Below, one piece after another: positions 55,821 to 64,000 of a stretch of DNA of 64,000 nt. Below the pieces are notes generated by a model that ran no database searches, was not told where the DNA came from, and saw only the letters and a program-made list of their open reading frames with translations. Where the stretch lies: the NCBI RefSeq assembly GCF_017377855.1, contig NZ_JAFREP010000011.1:1-64000 (forward strand). Direction: 5' to 3'. The DNA comes from Acanthopleuribacter pedis (GTDB taxonomy: Bacteria > Acidobacteriota > Holophagae > Acanthopleuribacterales > Acanthopleuribacteraceae). Position 1 is the first letter of the stretch; every line of letters starts with the position of its first letter. The translations under genes were made by a program, and so were the position numbers.

Positions 55821-58800
55821 TCAGCCAACCGGGGTTGGGTCGTGCGCTGTCCCGACCGACGCGGCGATGCGCGCCTCGGTTCGCGCCAATACCGCCTCGG
55901 CTTCGGCGTGGCTTACGTAGGTTGGGTCGTAGTGCAGCACGAGGTCGACACTTTGGCGCACGGGATGTACGGCGATCAACAGGTTGAGCGGTAGGTGGAA
56001 GCGGTCGTGTTGTTGGATGCCCAGTAATTGAAAGCCGGTCTCGCCGGGTTCGTCCGTGCCGCCGCGCTGATCGTGGTGAAAGTGGACGAAGTTCAAGGAG
56101 GCGAAGGTGCGCTCTTCCGGGAACAGGTCGGCCACGGGGTAGGCGGTGTGGGGCTCGACGTTCACCAAACCACCGTTGACGGCCTGCCACAGGGCACCGG
56201 GTTGGGCCGCGTCGACGGCGCCGAAATCGTGGCAAAAGGGAATCAGGTTCCAGAACAAACCAAAACTTTCGAGGGGGTTACTCAAGCGGGGGGAGCGCCC
56301 GTTGGCGACCAAGGCCACGCACACGCGGGGGTTCCGCGCGAGCCGCGCGATTTCCTCAAGCCATGCGCTTAAGTAGGCGGCGCGGAGCGGGACGGCCCGC
56401 GCTTGGGCCGCCTCGGCGACGGCGGTGACCACGTGCTCCGGGAGCCTGCTGCTGCGCCACGGTTGGCGGACCCGCGCGGCTGGGGTTGGGAGGACCGCGC
56501 GCTGCAACGGCGAAAAACCGCGCGTATGTTTGAGCCAAAACGCCTGGCCGGCGGGGTTTTGCGCCTGCTCCCGTTCCAACGCGATGAATTCCTTGTAGCT
56601 CGGATCCACCGTCGCGGCCGGCAAGGTCATCCCGCCTTTCACCTGGTGGTATAACCGCACCAAGTCGTTGAGAAACTGCACGTTGCCCCAGCCGTCCTCC
56701 ACCGCGTGGGGTTTGGCGGTGAAAAAGGTCCAAACATCACGGCCGTGATGCCAGAGTTGGAAACGGGTCATCACCGCGTCGGGTTGGTCGATCGCGAAGG
56801 GATTGCGGCGGTCCCTATCCATAAAGTCCTGAATCCAAATCTGTTGCGCGCTTTCAGCCAGGTGTGCCAAAGAAGTAACCGGCAGGCACACGGGTTCGGG
56901 CGCACGCACCCACTGCACGCCCGCCTGCAAATCAAATTGGGTACGCAAGGTGGGATGACGCGTGATGAGGTGGGTCAGCGCCGCTTCCAGCATTGCGGGT
57001 TCAAACCGGGGATCACGGAAGGTAAAACACTGCTGTGTGTGGTAACGACCCCAGCCGTCTTGGTCGCGGTAGGCCTGCAACATCCGCCGTTGCATGGCTG
57101 AAAGCGGGTAGGCGTCGACCGCGTTCGGCCCGTAAGCCTCAGGAGACAACTGAACCGAAGCCGTTTCAATCGCTTCCCGTCTAACCGTTTGTTTGCGGCC
57201 CACGTGCGCGGCCAGCCGTGCAATGGTTGGGTTCTGGAAAACATCGCGCACGTCAAAAATCAACCCTTCCTGCTCCGCCGCAAAACACAGTTGCACCGCG
57301 CGCAACGAATCGCCGCCTAGCGCAAAAAAATGGTCGTCAACGCCAAAGTGTTTCGCGCTGAGGAACCGCGTAAAAAGCGAAAAGAGCTTTTGCTCAATCG
57401 GGTTACGCGGCGAAACCACGTCGCGGACCACCTCGGTGGTTTGTTCCAGCAAGGCAAGCAAGGCTTGCGTATCCCGTTTGCCGTTGACCGTCATCGGCAG
57501 CGTGTCGGTTGCGACAAACAACGCGGGCACCATGTAATCGGGCAAAAAACCGAGCAGGCGCCGGCGAATCTCGGCGGGTTCCGGCATCGCGCCGGCACAC
57601 ACCAGCGCGGCACACAAGGCGGCCCCACCCTCGGCGTCTCGGCGCACAAAAGCCGCTGCCTCGGCGATCTCCGCCTGACGACACAACTGGTTCTCAATTT
57701 CGCCCAGCTCAATGCGAAACCCGCGAATCTTTACCTGGCGATCCGCGCGGCCGAGGTACACCAACTCACCATGTCGGTTCAGGCGACCCAAATCACCGCC
57801 GCGGTACAGGCGCGCGCCGGGCGTCTCAGACCAGGGATCGGGCACGAAACGTGCCGCGGTCAAGGCACCGCGACGCCAATACCCGTGGGAGACGCAGTCG
57901 CCGCCGAAATAAAGTTCGCCCACGGCGCCGGGTGCCACCGGCCGCCCACGCGCGTCGAGCACGCGCACCACCATGTCGTCCATGGTGTGGCCGATGGGCG
58001 CCGCTTCCAAAGCCAGGTGCGCGCGGGTGATGCGTTGCACCGTTGCATGCACCGTGGTTTCGGTAATGCCGTACAGGTTAAATAGGCCGGGGTCGTCGCC
58101 GTATTTGTCGAACCAAGGCGCCAACCGACCGCAAATTAACGCCTCCCCCGCGAAGATCACCGTTTTCAGCGGCAGCTTTTCCGGCTGCCGCCGATCCGCT
58201 TCGATCAAGCTGCTAAAGGCCGAAGGCGTCTGATTCAATACGGTCACTCCTTCTTGGCGGCAGAGTTGCCAAAAGGCCGAGGGCGAGCGACTGACCGCAT
58301 AAGGCACCACCACACAGGTCGCACCGCGCAGTAGGGGCGCCCACATCTCCCACACGGAGAAATCAAAAGAAAATGCGTGGAACAAGGTCCAAACATCCGC
58401 CGCGCTGAAGTCGAAAAAAGGATCGAGCGCGGGCAAAAGCCGAACCACGTTGGCATGGCAAACCTGAACGCCCTTGGGTTTGCCGGTGGTGCCCGAGGTG
58501 TAAATGAGGTAAGCGGGTTGTTGCGGGTCGACGGCAACCGGCACCGGTTCGGGCGATTCGTCGGGCAAGGCATCCAGACAAAGGCAGGGCAAACCTTCGA
58601 GACGATGTTCCCGCCACAACGCTTCATGGGTCACCACCAAAGCGACCTCGGCGTCCGCAACAATATAGTGAATGCGTTCGGGCGGCGTGTGGGCCGCGAG
58701 CGGTACATAAATCGCGCCACACTGCAATACGGCCAAAATGGCTCGGACGTAACCGTCGTCGCGGGGGAGCAGCAGCGCGACCCGGTCACCACGACGCACA

Positions 58801-60404
58801 CCGCGCGCTTGCAGCACGCCCGCCAGACGCAAGGCATCGCGTTGGAGCGCGGCATAGGTCAGGCGATAACCCCGGCCTTCCCCGTCAAAACAGCGCAGTG
58901 CCACGGCGTCGGCGTGCTGTTTCGCGACCTCGGCGAACCAAGCATGTAAGGTGCGATTTTGCGGATAACGCACGAGCGTGGCGGCCTCAACCGCCTCGGC
59001 GTGGCGAAAGTCCGCGAGTGGCCGCCCTGGCATTTGCACTGCTTGGCTACCCAAACGCGCGAACAGGTCCAACCAGCGCCGCGCCTCGGTTTCGCTGTAA
59101 AGGTCGCGGTTAAACACCAAATCCCCGGCCAACCCGGTCCCGTCCTCATATAGATGGAGCGAGATATCAAACAAGGCGACCGCATCACCGTGGTTGACAA
59201 CCCCAACGGCGGTTTCACCGGGAATTTCACTTTGATTTAGGACCAAGTTTATTTGGAAAAACGGCGAGCGGCGGGGATCCCGTTCGGGTCGCAGTTCCTG
59301 TACCAGGTGGCCGAAGGGCACGCGCTGGTGCTCCCACGCCGCCAATACGGTGCGGTTCAAGCGCGCCAGCCATTCGCTAAAGCGGAGCTCTTCCGCGACC
59401 GTTTCGCGCAAGACCAACAGGTTGGCAAACAGGCCGACCAGGTCGCGACATTCATGGCGTTCCCGATTGGCGACGGTGGTACCGCACACCACCTCGCGGG
59501 ACCCACTGTAGTGCGCCAAAACCATGGTCCAAAGCGCCGCAACACCCACATACAAAGTGGTTTGTTCTTGGCGGCACAAATCCCGCAAGGCAACCGCCAA
59601 AGCCTCGGGCCAACAAAAACGCAGGCGCGTTCCCGCATAGGTGCGGTTGGCAGGGCGGGGTGCATCGGTCGGCAATTCGGTAGCCCGCGCACCGCGCAAC
59701 TGTTCTTCCCAAAAGGCAACCGCCTTGCGCCCGGCCGCGCCGGCCAACCATTGCTGCTCCCACAAGGCCACATCCCCAAACTGAACCGGCAACGCGGGCA
59801 AGGCGGGTGCTTGGCCGCCGCGACGCGCGGTGACGGCGGCCGCCAATTCGCGCTTCAGGATGTCGACCGACCAACCATCCGAAATGATGTGGTGCAGCAC
59901 CACAAACAGCTCGGTTTTGCCGGCGGGTGTTTCGCGAACGGCCCAACGCCAAAGCGGCGCCTCACCCAAGGCAAAACCCTCGGCGAGCAAAGCCGCGCGC
60001 CGCGTCTCGGCCTCATCGTCCCCACAAGATCCCCAATCCAGAGGAACCGTGTGAACGCCATGGGCCGGCTGGACATCCAAACGGGGTGTGCCCGCTTCTT
60101 CAACCACCGCACAGCGCAAGGTTTCGTGGCGGGCCACCACATCAGCCATCGCCGCGCCGAGCAGCGAACCATCGGCCTGAACCGGCAAACACCAACGCAG
60201 GGGAATGTGAAACAAGGCGCTGGTGCCCGCCTCGCGACAGGCAAACCAAACCCCCATCTGGGCCGAGGACAAGGGCACGACCGTTCCCGGCGCGCGCGGC
60301 ACGGGCCGGTCGTCGGCACCGGCGTTTTGCTTTTTCTTCGCCCGCAAAGCGGCCAACAATTTCAACTTCTTAGAGGACAAAGCAGGTTCTTGGTTCTGTG
60401 TCAT
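55821..60404 (-). CDS. NRPS, domains C-A-PCP-C (threonine-like code), no thioesterase
   Basis: The 1527-aa product starts at ATG 60404. The first condensation domain (about 45-480) has HHIISDGWS with catalytic His172. The adenylation domain (about 490-980) has YTSGTTGKPKG, FDFSVWEMW, LYGITETT and GRADRQVKIRG. My hand-aligned specificity code is D-F-W-N-I-A-L-V-H-K, close to the threonine code (D-F-W-N-I-G-M-V-H-K). The carrier domain has GGDSL with Ser1033. A terminal condensation-like domain (1110-1527) reads PHAVEDGWG at its active site, keeping the second His. There is no thioesterase, so release may use this terminal domain. It follows the other NRPS at a 363-bp distance. Confidence 0.9.
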   Translation of the reverse strand: MTQNQEPALSSKKLKLLAALRAKKKQNAGADDRPVPRAPGTVVPLSSAQMGVWFACREAGTSALFHIPLRWCLPVQADGSLLGAAMADVVARHETLRCAVVEEAGTPRLDVQPAHGVHTVPLDWGSCGDDEAETRRAALLAEGFALGEAPLWRWAVRETPAGKTELFVVLHHIISDGWSVDILKRELAAAVTARRGGQAPALPALPVQFGDVALWEQQWLAGAAGRKAVAFWEEQLRGARATELPTDAPRPANRTYAGTRLRFCWPEALAVALRDLCRQEQTTLYVGVAALWTMVLAHYSGSREVVCGTTVANRERHECRDLVGLFANLLVLRETVAEELRFSEWLARLNRTVLAAWEHQRVPFGHLVQELRPERDPRRSPFFQINLVLNQSEIPGETAVGVVNHGDAVALFDISLHLYEDGTGLAGDLVFNRDLYSETEARRWLDLFARLGSQAVQMPGRPLADFRHAEAVEAATLVRYPQNRTLHAWFAEVAKQHADAVALRCFDGEGRGYRLTYAALQRDALRLAGVLQARGVRRGDRVALLLPRDDGYVRAILAVLQCGAIYVPLAAHTPPERIHYIVADAEVALVVTHEALWREHRLEGLPCLCLDALPDESPEPVPVAVDPQQPAYLIYTSGTTGKPKGVQVCHANVVRLLPALDPFFDFSAADVWTLFHAFSFDFSVWEMWAPLLRGATCVVVPYAVSRSPSAFWQLCRQEGVTVLNQTPSAFSSLIEADRRQPEKLPLKTVIFAGEALICGRLAPWFDKYGDDPGLFNLYGITETTVHATVQRITRAHLALEAAPIGHTMDDMVVRVLDARGRPVAPGAVGELYFGGDCVSHGYWRRGALTAARFVPDPWSETPGARLYRGGDLGRLNRHGELVYLGRADRQVKIRGFRIELGEIENQLCRQAEIAEAAAFVRRDAEGGAALCAALVCAGAMPEPAEIRRRLLGFLPDYMVPALFVATDTLPMTVNGKRDTQALLALLEQTTEVVRDVVSPRNPIEQKLFSLFTRFLSAKHFGVDDHFFALGGDSLRAVQLCFAAEQEGLIFDVRDVFQNPTIARLAAHVGRKQTVRREAIETASVQLSPEAYGPNAVDAYPLSAMQRRMLQAYRDQDGWGRYHTQQCFTFRDPRFEPAMLEAALTHLITRHPTLRTQFDLQAGVQWVRAPEPVCLPVTSLAHLAESAQQIWIQDFMDRDRRNPFAIDQPDAVMTRFQLWHHGRDVWTFFTAKPHAVEDGWGNVQFLNDLVRLYHQVKGGMTLPAATVDPSYKEFIALEREQAQNPAGQAFWLKHTRGFSPLQRAVLPTPAARVRQPWRSSRLPEHVVTAVAEAAQARAVPLRAAYLSAWLEEIARLARNPRVCVALVANGRSPRLSNPLESFGLFWNLIPFCHDFGAVDAAQPGALWQAVNGGLVNVEPHTAYPVADLFPEERTFASLNFVHFHHDQRGGTDEPGETGFQLLGIQQHDRFHLPLNLLIAVHPVRQSVDLVLHYDPTYVSHAEAEAVLARTEARIAASVGTAHDPTPVG

Positions 60405-60767
60405 GGAGTCACCTTAAGATCGTGAACGCCCTAGGCGTGTGTTACAAATGGGTACAAGAAAAATCACCGGCCAAGCAGGTTGAGGAATCGGTCATCGCGT
60501 CACGGAGCAACTTTCGACGGATCACCAAAACCCATCCGGCCTCCGAAGCAACGGCGCCATCCAAGTCGGGAACCAAGGCGAAAAGGGAAGCGCGGCCAAT
60601 CCGCATCCAGCCCCAGGCCCGCAAGCGAACCAAAGCCGCGAAAAACCGCCACCAGAAAAACCAAACCCAAGCCCCATCCTCAAACCATCCTTGCCAATCA
60701 GTTTCCCAGAGAACAAAGGAGGGTCCTGCTTCACCGGCAAAACCCAAGCCCCATCCTCAAACCATCC
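60405..60767. other. Gene-free gap between NRPS genes with 29-bp direct repeats
   Basis: No gene is present. The gap carries a 29-bp direct repeat (60663-60691 and 60740-60768, starting AAACCCAAGCCCCATCC) in a C/A-rich stretch. The second copy overlaps the NRPS stop codon by one base. It may hold the promoter or a translation-control region of the downstream NRPS. Confidence 0.5.
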
Positions 60768-60768
60768 T
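60663..60768. repeat. 29-bp direct repeat pair between NRPS genes
   Basis: Copies at 60663-60691 and 60740-60768, identical by eye over 29 bases, 77 bp apart (start to start). Surrounding sequence is C/A-rich on the plus strand. Confidence 0.8.
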
Positions 60769-63700
60769 CACAGGGTTTCGGCCAAAGCCTCAAGGAAGGT
60801 TTCCACCCGATCCTCCGGCACCTCGGCCACCAGCGCTTCCAGCTCATCCTCGTCACAGAGATTGGCGCGCTCGCGCAGCACCGTGAACACAAAAGCCTCT
60901 AGTTGCGGTGCCTCAAACAAGGTGCGAATGCTGAGGTCGACTCCCCACTCGGCTTGGAGCCGGGTCACCACCCGAACCGCGGGTAAAGAGCTGCCACCCA
61001 GGTCGAAGAAGTTATCGTCGAGACCGATGTGGGGCACACCCAGCACCGATTCCCAGATCGTCGCAATCGTTTGAGCGGTCGGACCTTCCGGCAAACGCCG
61101 CTGTCCCACTTGCGCCTCGCGGTCGGGAATCCGGCCGAGCAACGCCTGCCGGTCGACCTTGCCGGTGGTGGTCGTCGGCAAGCTGTCCAGGCACACCAAC
61201 AACGCCGGCACCATGTAGCGCGGCAACAAACGCGACAGGGCGGCGCGCACGCGGAAGGGGTTCATCCCGGTGGGACTGGTATAAAACCCGACCAGCCGAG
61301 CTTGCCCTTCCACATGTTGCACCAGCACCGCGCTTTGGCCGACGCCGGACAACCCCTGTAGATTTTGCGCGACCTCGCTGGGTTCGACGCGGTAGCCGCG
61401 AATCTTGACCTGCTCGTCGACGCGGCCCAGGAAGACCAGGTTGCCGTCGGCCAGCCGTTTGACGCGGTCGCCGCTGCGGTAGTAACGGCGCCCGTCGCCG
61501 TCGGTGACAAACACCTTGTCCGTTTGCGCCGGTTGGTTGTGGTAGCCGTGGGCCAGGCCCGCGCCGCCGATGGCCAGTTCACCCGGTGTGCCGGTCGGCA
61601 GCGGTTGGCCCTTGGGGTCCAAGACCTGACAGGTGACCCCCGCGATCGGCAAGCCGATGGGGACCACTTGCGGGATGGGTTGATCCGGGTCGTCACGCCA
61701 GGCCGTGGCGATGATGGTGGTTTCAGTGGGGCCGTAGGTGTTGAACAGCGTGATGCGGCCTTCGCTTTTGCGGCGCCAGTGTTGGAGCGCGGCCGGGGTG
61801 CAGGCCTCGCCGCCGATGATCACCGCGCGCAAACCCGCCGGCGGGCTGTCTTGGGTGCGGCTCCAGTCGGCCCAGTAGGCCGTGGGCAGGTTGACCACGC
61901 TCAAGCGTTGCTCGCGGATACGTTGTTCGAAGGATCGCGGGGTCAGGTCGAAGTCTTGCGGGAAGGGACACAGACAGGCGCCCGCGACCAGGGTGGCAAA
62001 GATCTCCTCAACCGAGATATCGAAGCTGATAGAACTGAACTGGCTGACGCGGTCGGCCGGGTCCAGTTCGTACAAATCGAGGGCGGCTTGGTTGTGGTTG
62101 ACGAGGGCACGGTGGGGGACAAGCACGCCCTTGGGGCGCCCACTGGAGCCGGAGGTATACATAAGGTAAGCCGTGTCCTCGCCGTTGTTTTCGCGGGGGG
62201 GTGGCGATCCGGGGGCATGTGCCGCGCGTTCCGCGAGTTGGTCGATGGTCAGGCACCTTGCCGACGCGGCCAAGCGAATATCGCTGACGCTGCCGAGCAA
62301 CAAGACGGGTTCGGCGTCGGCCAACTGTTGGTTGATGCGTTCCGCCGGCGTGTGGGTATCGAGCGGGAGGTAAAAGCCGTCCGCTTTGAGCACGGCCAGG
62401 GCGGATACCACGAAGTCGATGCCGCGCGGCAAGGCCAGGGCGACACAACGGCCGCGCGCGACGCCCATGTCCCGCAGTACCTGGGCGCGTTGGTTCACGC
62501 GTTGGTCCAGTTCGGCGTAGGTCAGTTGGTCTTGGCCGTCGTCGAGGGCGAGCCGTTGCGGGTGTGTCCGCGCCACCGTTTCGAACCAGTCCGGCCAAGT
62601 CGCGTGCGTGAGCGGGTGATCCGCGGCCACCAAGGCCTCGGGTTCTTCCAAGCGCAACGCGTTGAGCGGCGTGTTCGGTGCCGCCGCGATGTGGCGTAGC
62701 AGGGTTGCGTAATGGGCGAGCAGGCGGTCGACCGTTTCGCGGTCGAAGAGGTCGCGGTTAAACTCCATGCTCCCGTACAAGCCCGTATCACTTTCGTGCA
62801 GTGCAAAAGTCAGATCGAACTTCGCCGTTTGGGTGGTGAACAGCCAGGTATTGACATCGAGATCGCCGAGGCTGTTGGCCTCGGGCACACCTTGCTGCAC
62901 GTTAAACATCACCTGGAACCAAAGCGGACGGCTGAGGTCGCGGTCGGGATTGAGTTCGTCGGCGAGGTGTTCGAAGGGCAGGTCTTGGTGGGTGTAGGCG
63001 GCCAGGCACATGTCCTTCACTTGGGCCAGCAAGCTGGTGAAGTCGGTACTTTCGGAAAGGTTGGCGCGCAGCACCAGGGTGTTCACGAAAAAGCCGATCA
63101 TGCCCTCCAGTTCGCGTCGGGTGCGGTTGGCAATCGGCGAACCCACCGCGATGTCGTCCTGACCGGCGTAGCGCCCTAACAGGATGTAGAAGGCGCTGAG
63201 CAGGGTCATAAACAGGCTGACGCCCTGGTCGCGGCTAAGGGCTTGGAGCGGGGCCAGCGTTTCCGGTTCCAATTCGAAATAGGTCGTGTCGCCGCGATGG
63301 CTTTGAATCGGGGTGCGCGGCCGGTCCGTGGGTAACTCCAGCGGTTGGATGTCGCGCAATTGTTCGGCCCAGTAAGCCAGGTGCCGTTGCACCTCGCGCG
63401 CGTCCATTTTCTCCCGTTGCCAGAGCGCGAAATCCGCGTATTGGAGCGGGAGCGGGGGGAGCGGCGAGGGTTTGCCGGCCGCGAAGGCGTCGTAGAGTTG
63501 AATGAACTCGCGCACGAGCACCCCTTGCGACCAGCCGTCCGAGACGATGTGGTGCATCACCACCAGCAACACCCAATCCCGTTCCCCCAGTTGGGCCAGC
63601 GCCATGCGGAACAGCGCGTCCTCCTCTAGGTTAAAAGGCTGGTTGGCTTGATCTTGCAGCCATTCGTGGGCGGCCGATTCGCGCGCGTCGGGGTCGAGCC

Positions 63701-64000
63701 CGCGCAGGTCGCGGCGGCGCACTTCCAGCTGCTGGTGGGCGTGGATGATCTGCACCGGCATGTGGTCAACCTCGGTGAAGTTGGTGCGCAGGCTTTCGTG
63801 GCGGTCGATGATGGTTTCCACCGCGGTGAACAGCGCTTTCATGTCGAGGTTGCCGCGAATCCGCAGCGCGGCCGGCATGTTGTAGGTCGGGCCGGGTGCT
63901 TCAAGGCGTTCGAGGAACCACAGCCGTTGCTGGGCGAAGGAGAGCGGCAGGACCGCGGGGCGGGTGCGCCGTTGCAGCGGGGACACGCCGGGTTCCTCTT
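60768..64000 (-). CDS. NRPS, C-A-PCP, 5' part outside the window
   Basis: The gene runs off the right edge: the frame stays open to base 64000, and the sequence entering the window (PLQRRTRPAVLPLSFAQQRL) is the usual start of a condensation domain inside a longer protein. Within the window: C domain with MHHIVSDGWS; A domain with MYTSGSSGRPKG, FDISVEEIF, TYGPTETT and GRVDEQVKIRG; and a carrier with DLGGSSLPAV. The hand-aligned code is D-I-E-N-I-G-T-I-I-K, which I cannot assign. No docking domain is certain, though the last 40 residues are acidic and helical (DEDELEALVAEVPEDRVETF), as donor docking regions are. Stop at 60768. Confidence 0.9.
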   Translation of the reverse strand, partial: EEPGVSPLQRRTRPAVLPLSFAQQRLWFLERLEAPGPTYNMPAALRIRGNLDMKALFTAVETIIDRHESLRTNFTEVDHMPVQIIHAHQQLEVRRRDLRGLDPDARESAAHEWLQDQANQPFNLEEDALFRMALAQLGERDWVLLVVMHHIVSDGWSQGVLVREFIQLYDAFAAGKPSPLPPLPLQYADFALWQREKMDAREVQRHLAYWAEQLRDIQPLELPTDRPRTPIQSHRGDTTYFELEPETLAPLQALSRDQGVSLFMTLLSAFYILLGRYAGQDDIAVGSPIANRTRRELEGMIGFFVNTLVLRANLSESTDFTSLLAQVKDMCLAAYTHQDLPFEHLADELNPDRDLSRPLWFQVMFNVQQGVPEANSLGDLDVNTWLFTTQTAKFDLTFALHESDTGLYGSMEFNRDLFDRETVDRLLAHYATLLRHIAAAPNTPLNALRLEEPEALVAADHPLTHATWPDWFETVARTHPQRLALDDGQDQLTYAELDQRVNQRAQVLRDMGVARGRCVALALPRGIDFVVSALAVLKADGFYLPLDTHTPAERINQQLADAEPVLLLGSVSDIRLAASARCLTIDQLAERAAHAPGSPPPRENNGEDTAYLMYTSGSSGRPKGVLVPHRALVNHNQAALDLYELDPADRVSQFSSISFDISVEEIFATLVAGACLCPFPQDFDLTPRSFEQRIREQRLSVVNLPTAYWADWSRTQDSPPAGLRAVIIGGEACTPAALQHWRRKSEGRITLFNTYGPTETTIIATAWRDDPDQPIPQVVPIGLPIAGVTCQVLDPKGQPLPTGTPGELAIGGAGLAHGYHNQPAQTDKVFVTDGDGRRYYRSGDRVKRLADGNLVFLGRVDEQVKIRGYRVEPSEVAQNLQGLSGVGQSAVLVQHVEGQARLVGFYTSPTGMNPFRVRAALSRLLPRYMVPALLVCLDSLPTTTTGKVDRQALLGRIPDREAQVGQRRLPEGPTAQTIATIWESVLGVPHIGLDDNFFDLGGSSLPAVRVVTRLQAEWGVDLSIRTLFEAPQLEAFVFTVLRERANLCDEDELEALVAEVPEDRVETFLEALAETL

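Noticed and set aside
57000..57600. Thioesterase domain within the downstream NRPS
   Set aside because: No GxSxG motif or alpha/beta hydrolase region is present after the second carrier or condensation domain; the region reads as a carrier and C domain.

Overview
The window looks like part of a large genome from a free-living or host-associated Gram-negative bacterium. It combines lipoprotein and Sec signals, SBBP and delta-60 beta-propeller proteins with Ig-like domains, a dockerin-like tail, an ECF42-type sigma factor, ABC permease/M1 peptidase fusions and nonribosomal peptide synthetases (NRPS). This mixture, and the GC-rich coding style outside the left end, would fit Acidobacteriota (Holophagae/Acanthopleuribacter-like) or a neighbouring phylum. 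That placement is inference from gene content only.

Layout. Positions 1-394 hold a tandemly duplicated 3' end of an IS66-family element. From 543 to about 12,840 the DNA is visibly AT-richer and reads as a defence island: a four-gene minus-strand run (ABC-3C effector, middle component, DUF3732-type ATPase, YaaC-like protein), a 1250-aa STAND-like NTPase with an N-terminal PD-(D/E)XK-like nuclease, an Mrr-like nuclease, a GIY-YIG protein and two unknowns. A gene-free repeat zone follows (12,840-13,846), with 48-bp tandem repeats bracketed by inverted repeats.

From 13,847 to 32,022 come exported and envelope functions: an alpha/beta hydrolase, a small secreted Cys-rich protein, a broken SBBP protein, an esterase-TPR protein, a LytS/LytR-type two-component pair, two delta-60/Ig proteins, an AraC regulator and an ABC exporter whose permease is fused to an M1 peptidase. 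The stretch from 32,023 to 32,640 is a non-coding repeat cluster.

From 32,641 to 39,197 there is a minus-strand unit of two CesT-like acidic chaperone candidates followed by a 1780-aa protein. This is the architecture of a type III secretion effector with its chaperones. No secretion apparatus is in view.

From 39,970 to 53,768 there are small metabolic and stress genes: a dimeric alpha/beta barrel, DUF1622, DUF1801, a second esterase-TPR, SnoaL, a GGCT-like protein, YCII plus ECF sigma, VOC, MAPEG and GNAT. Among them are a 1228-aa Gly-rich/coiled-coil/SH3 protein and a secreted protein.

From 53,963 to the right edge there is a minus-strand biosynthetic locus: an NRPS running off the window (C-A-PCP), a second NRPS (C-A-PCP-C, A domain with a threonine-like code) and a lipoprotein serine hydrolase.

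Two copies of a roughly 190-bp palindromic MITE-like element (18,767-18,958 and 51,500-51,695) and a dispersed motif with core CCTAAGAAGCGC (seven sites) link otherwise unrelated intergenic regions. All functional calls rest on reading motifs by eye; no database search was possible.
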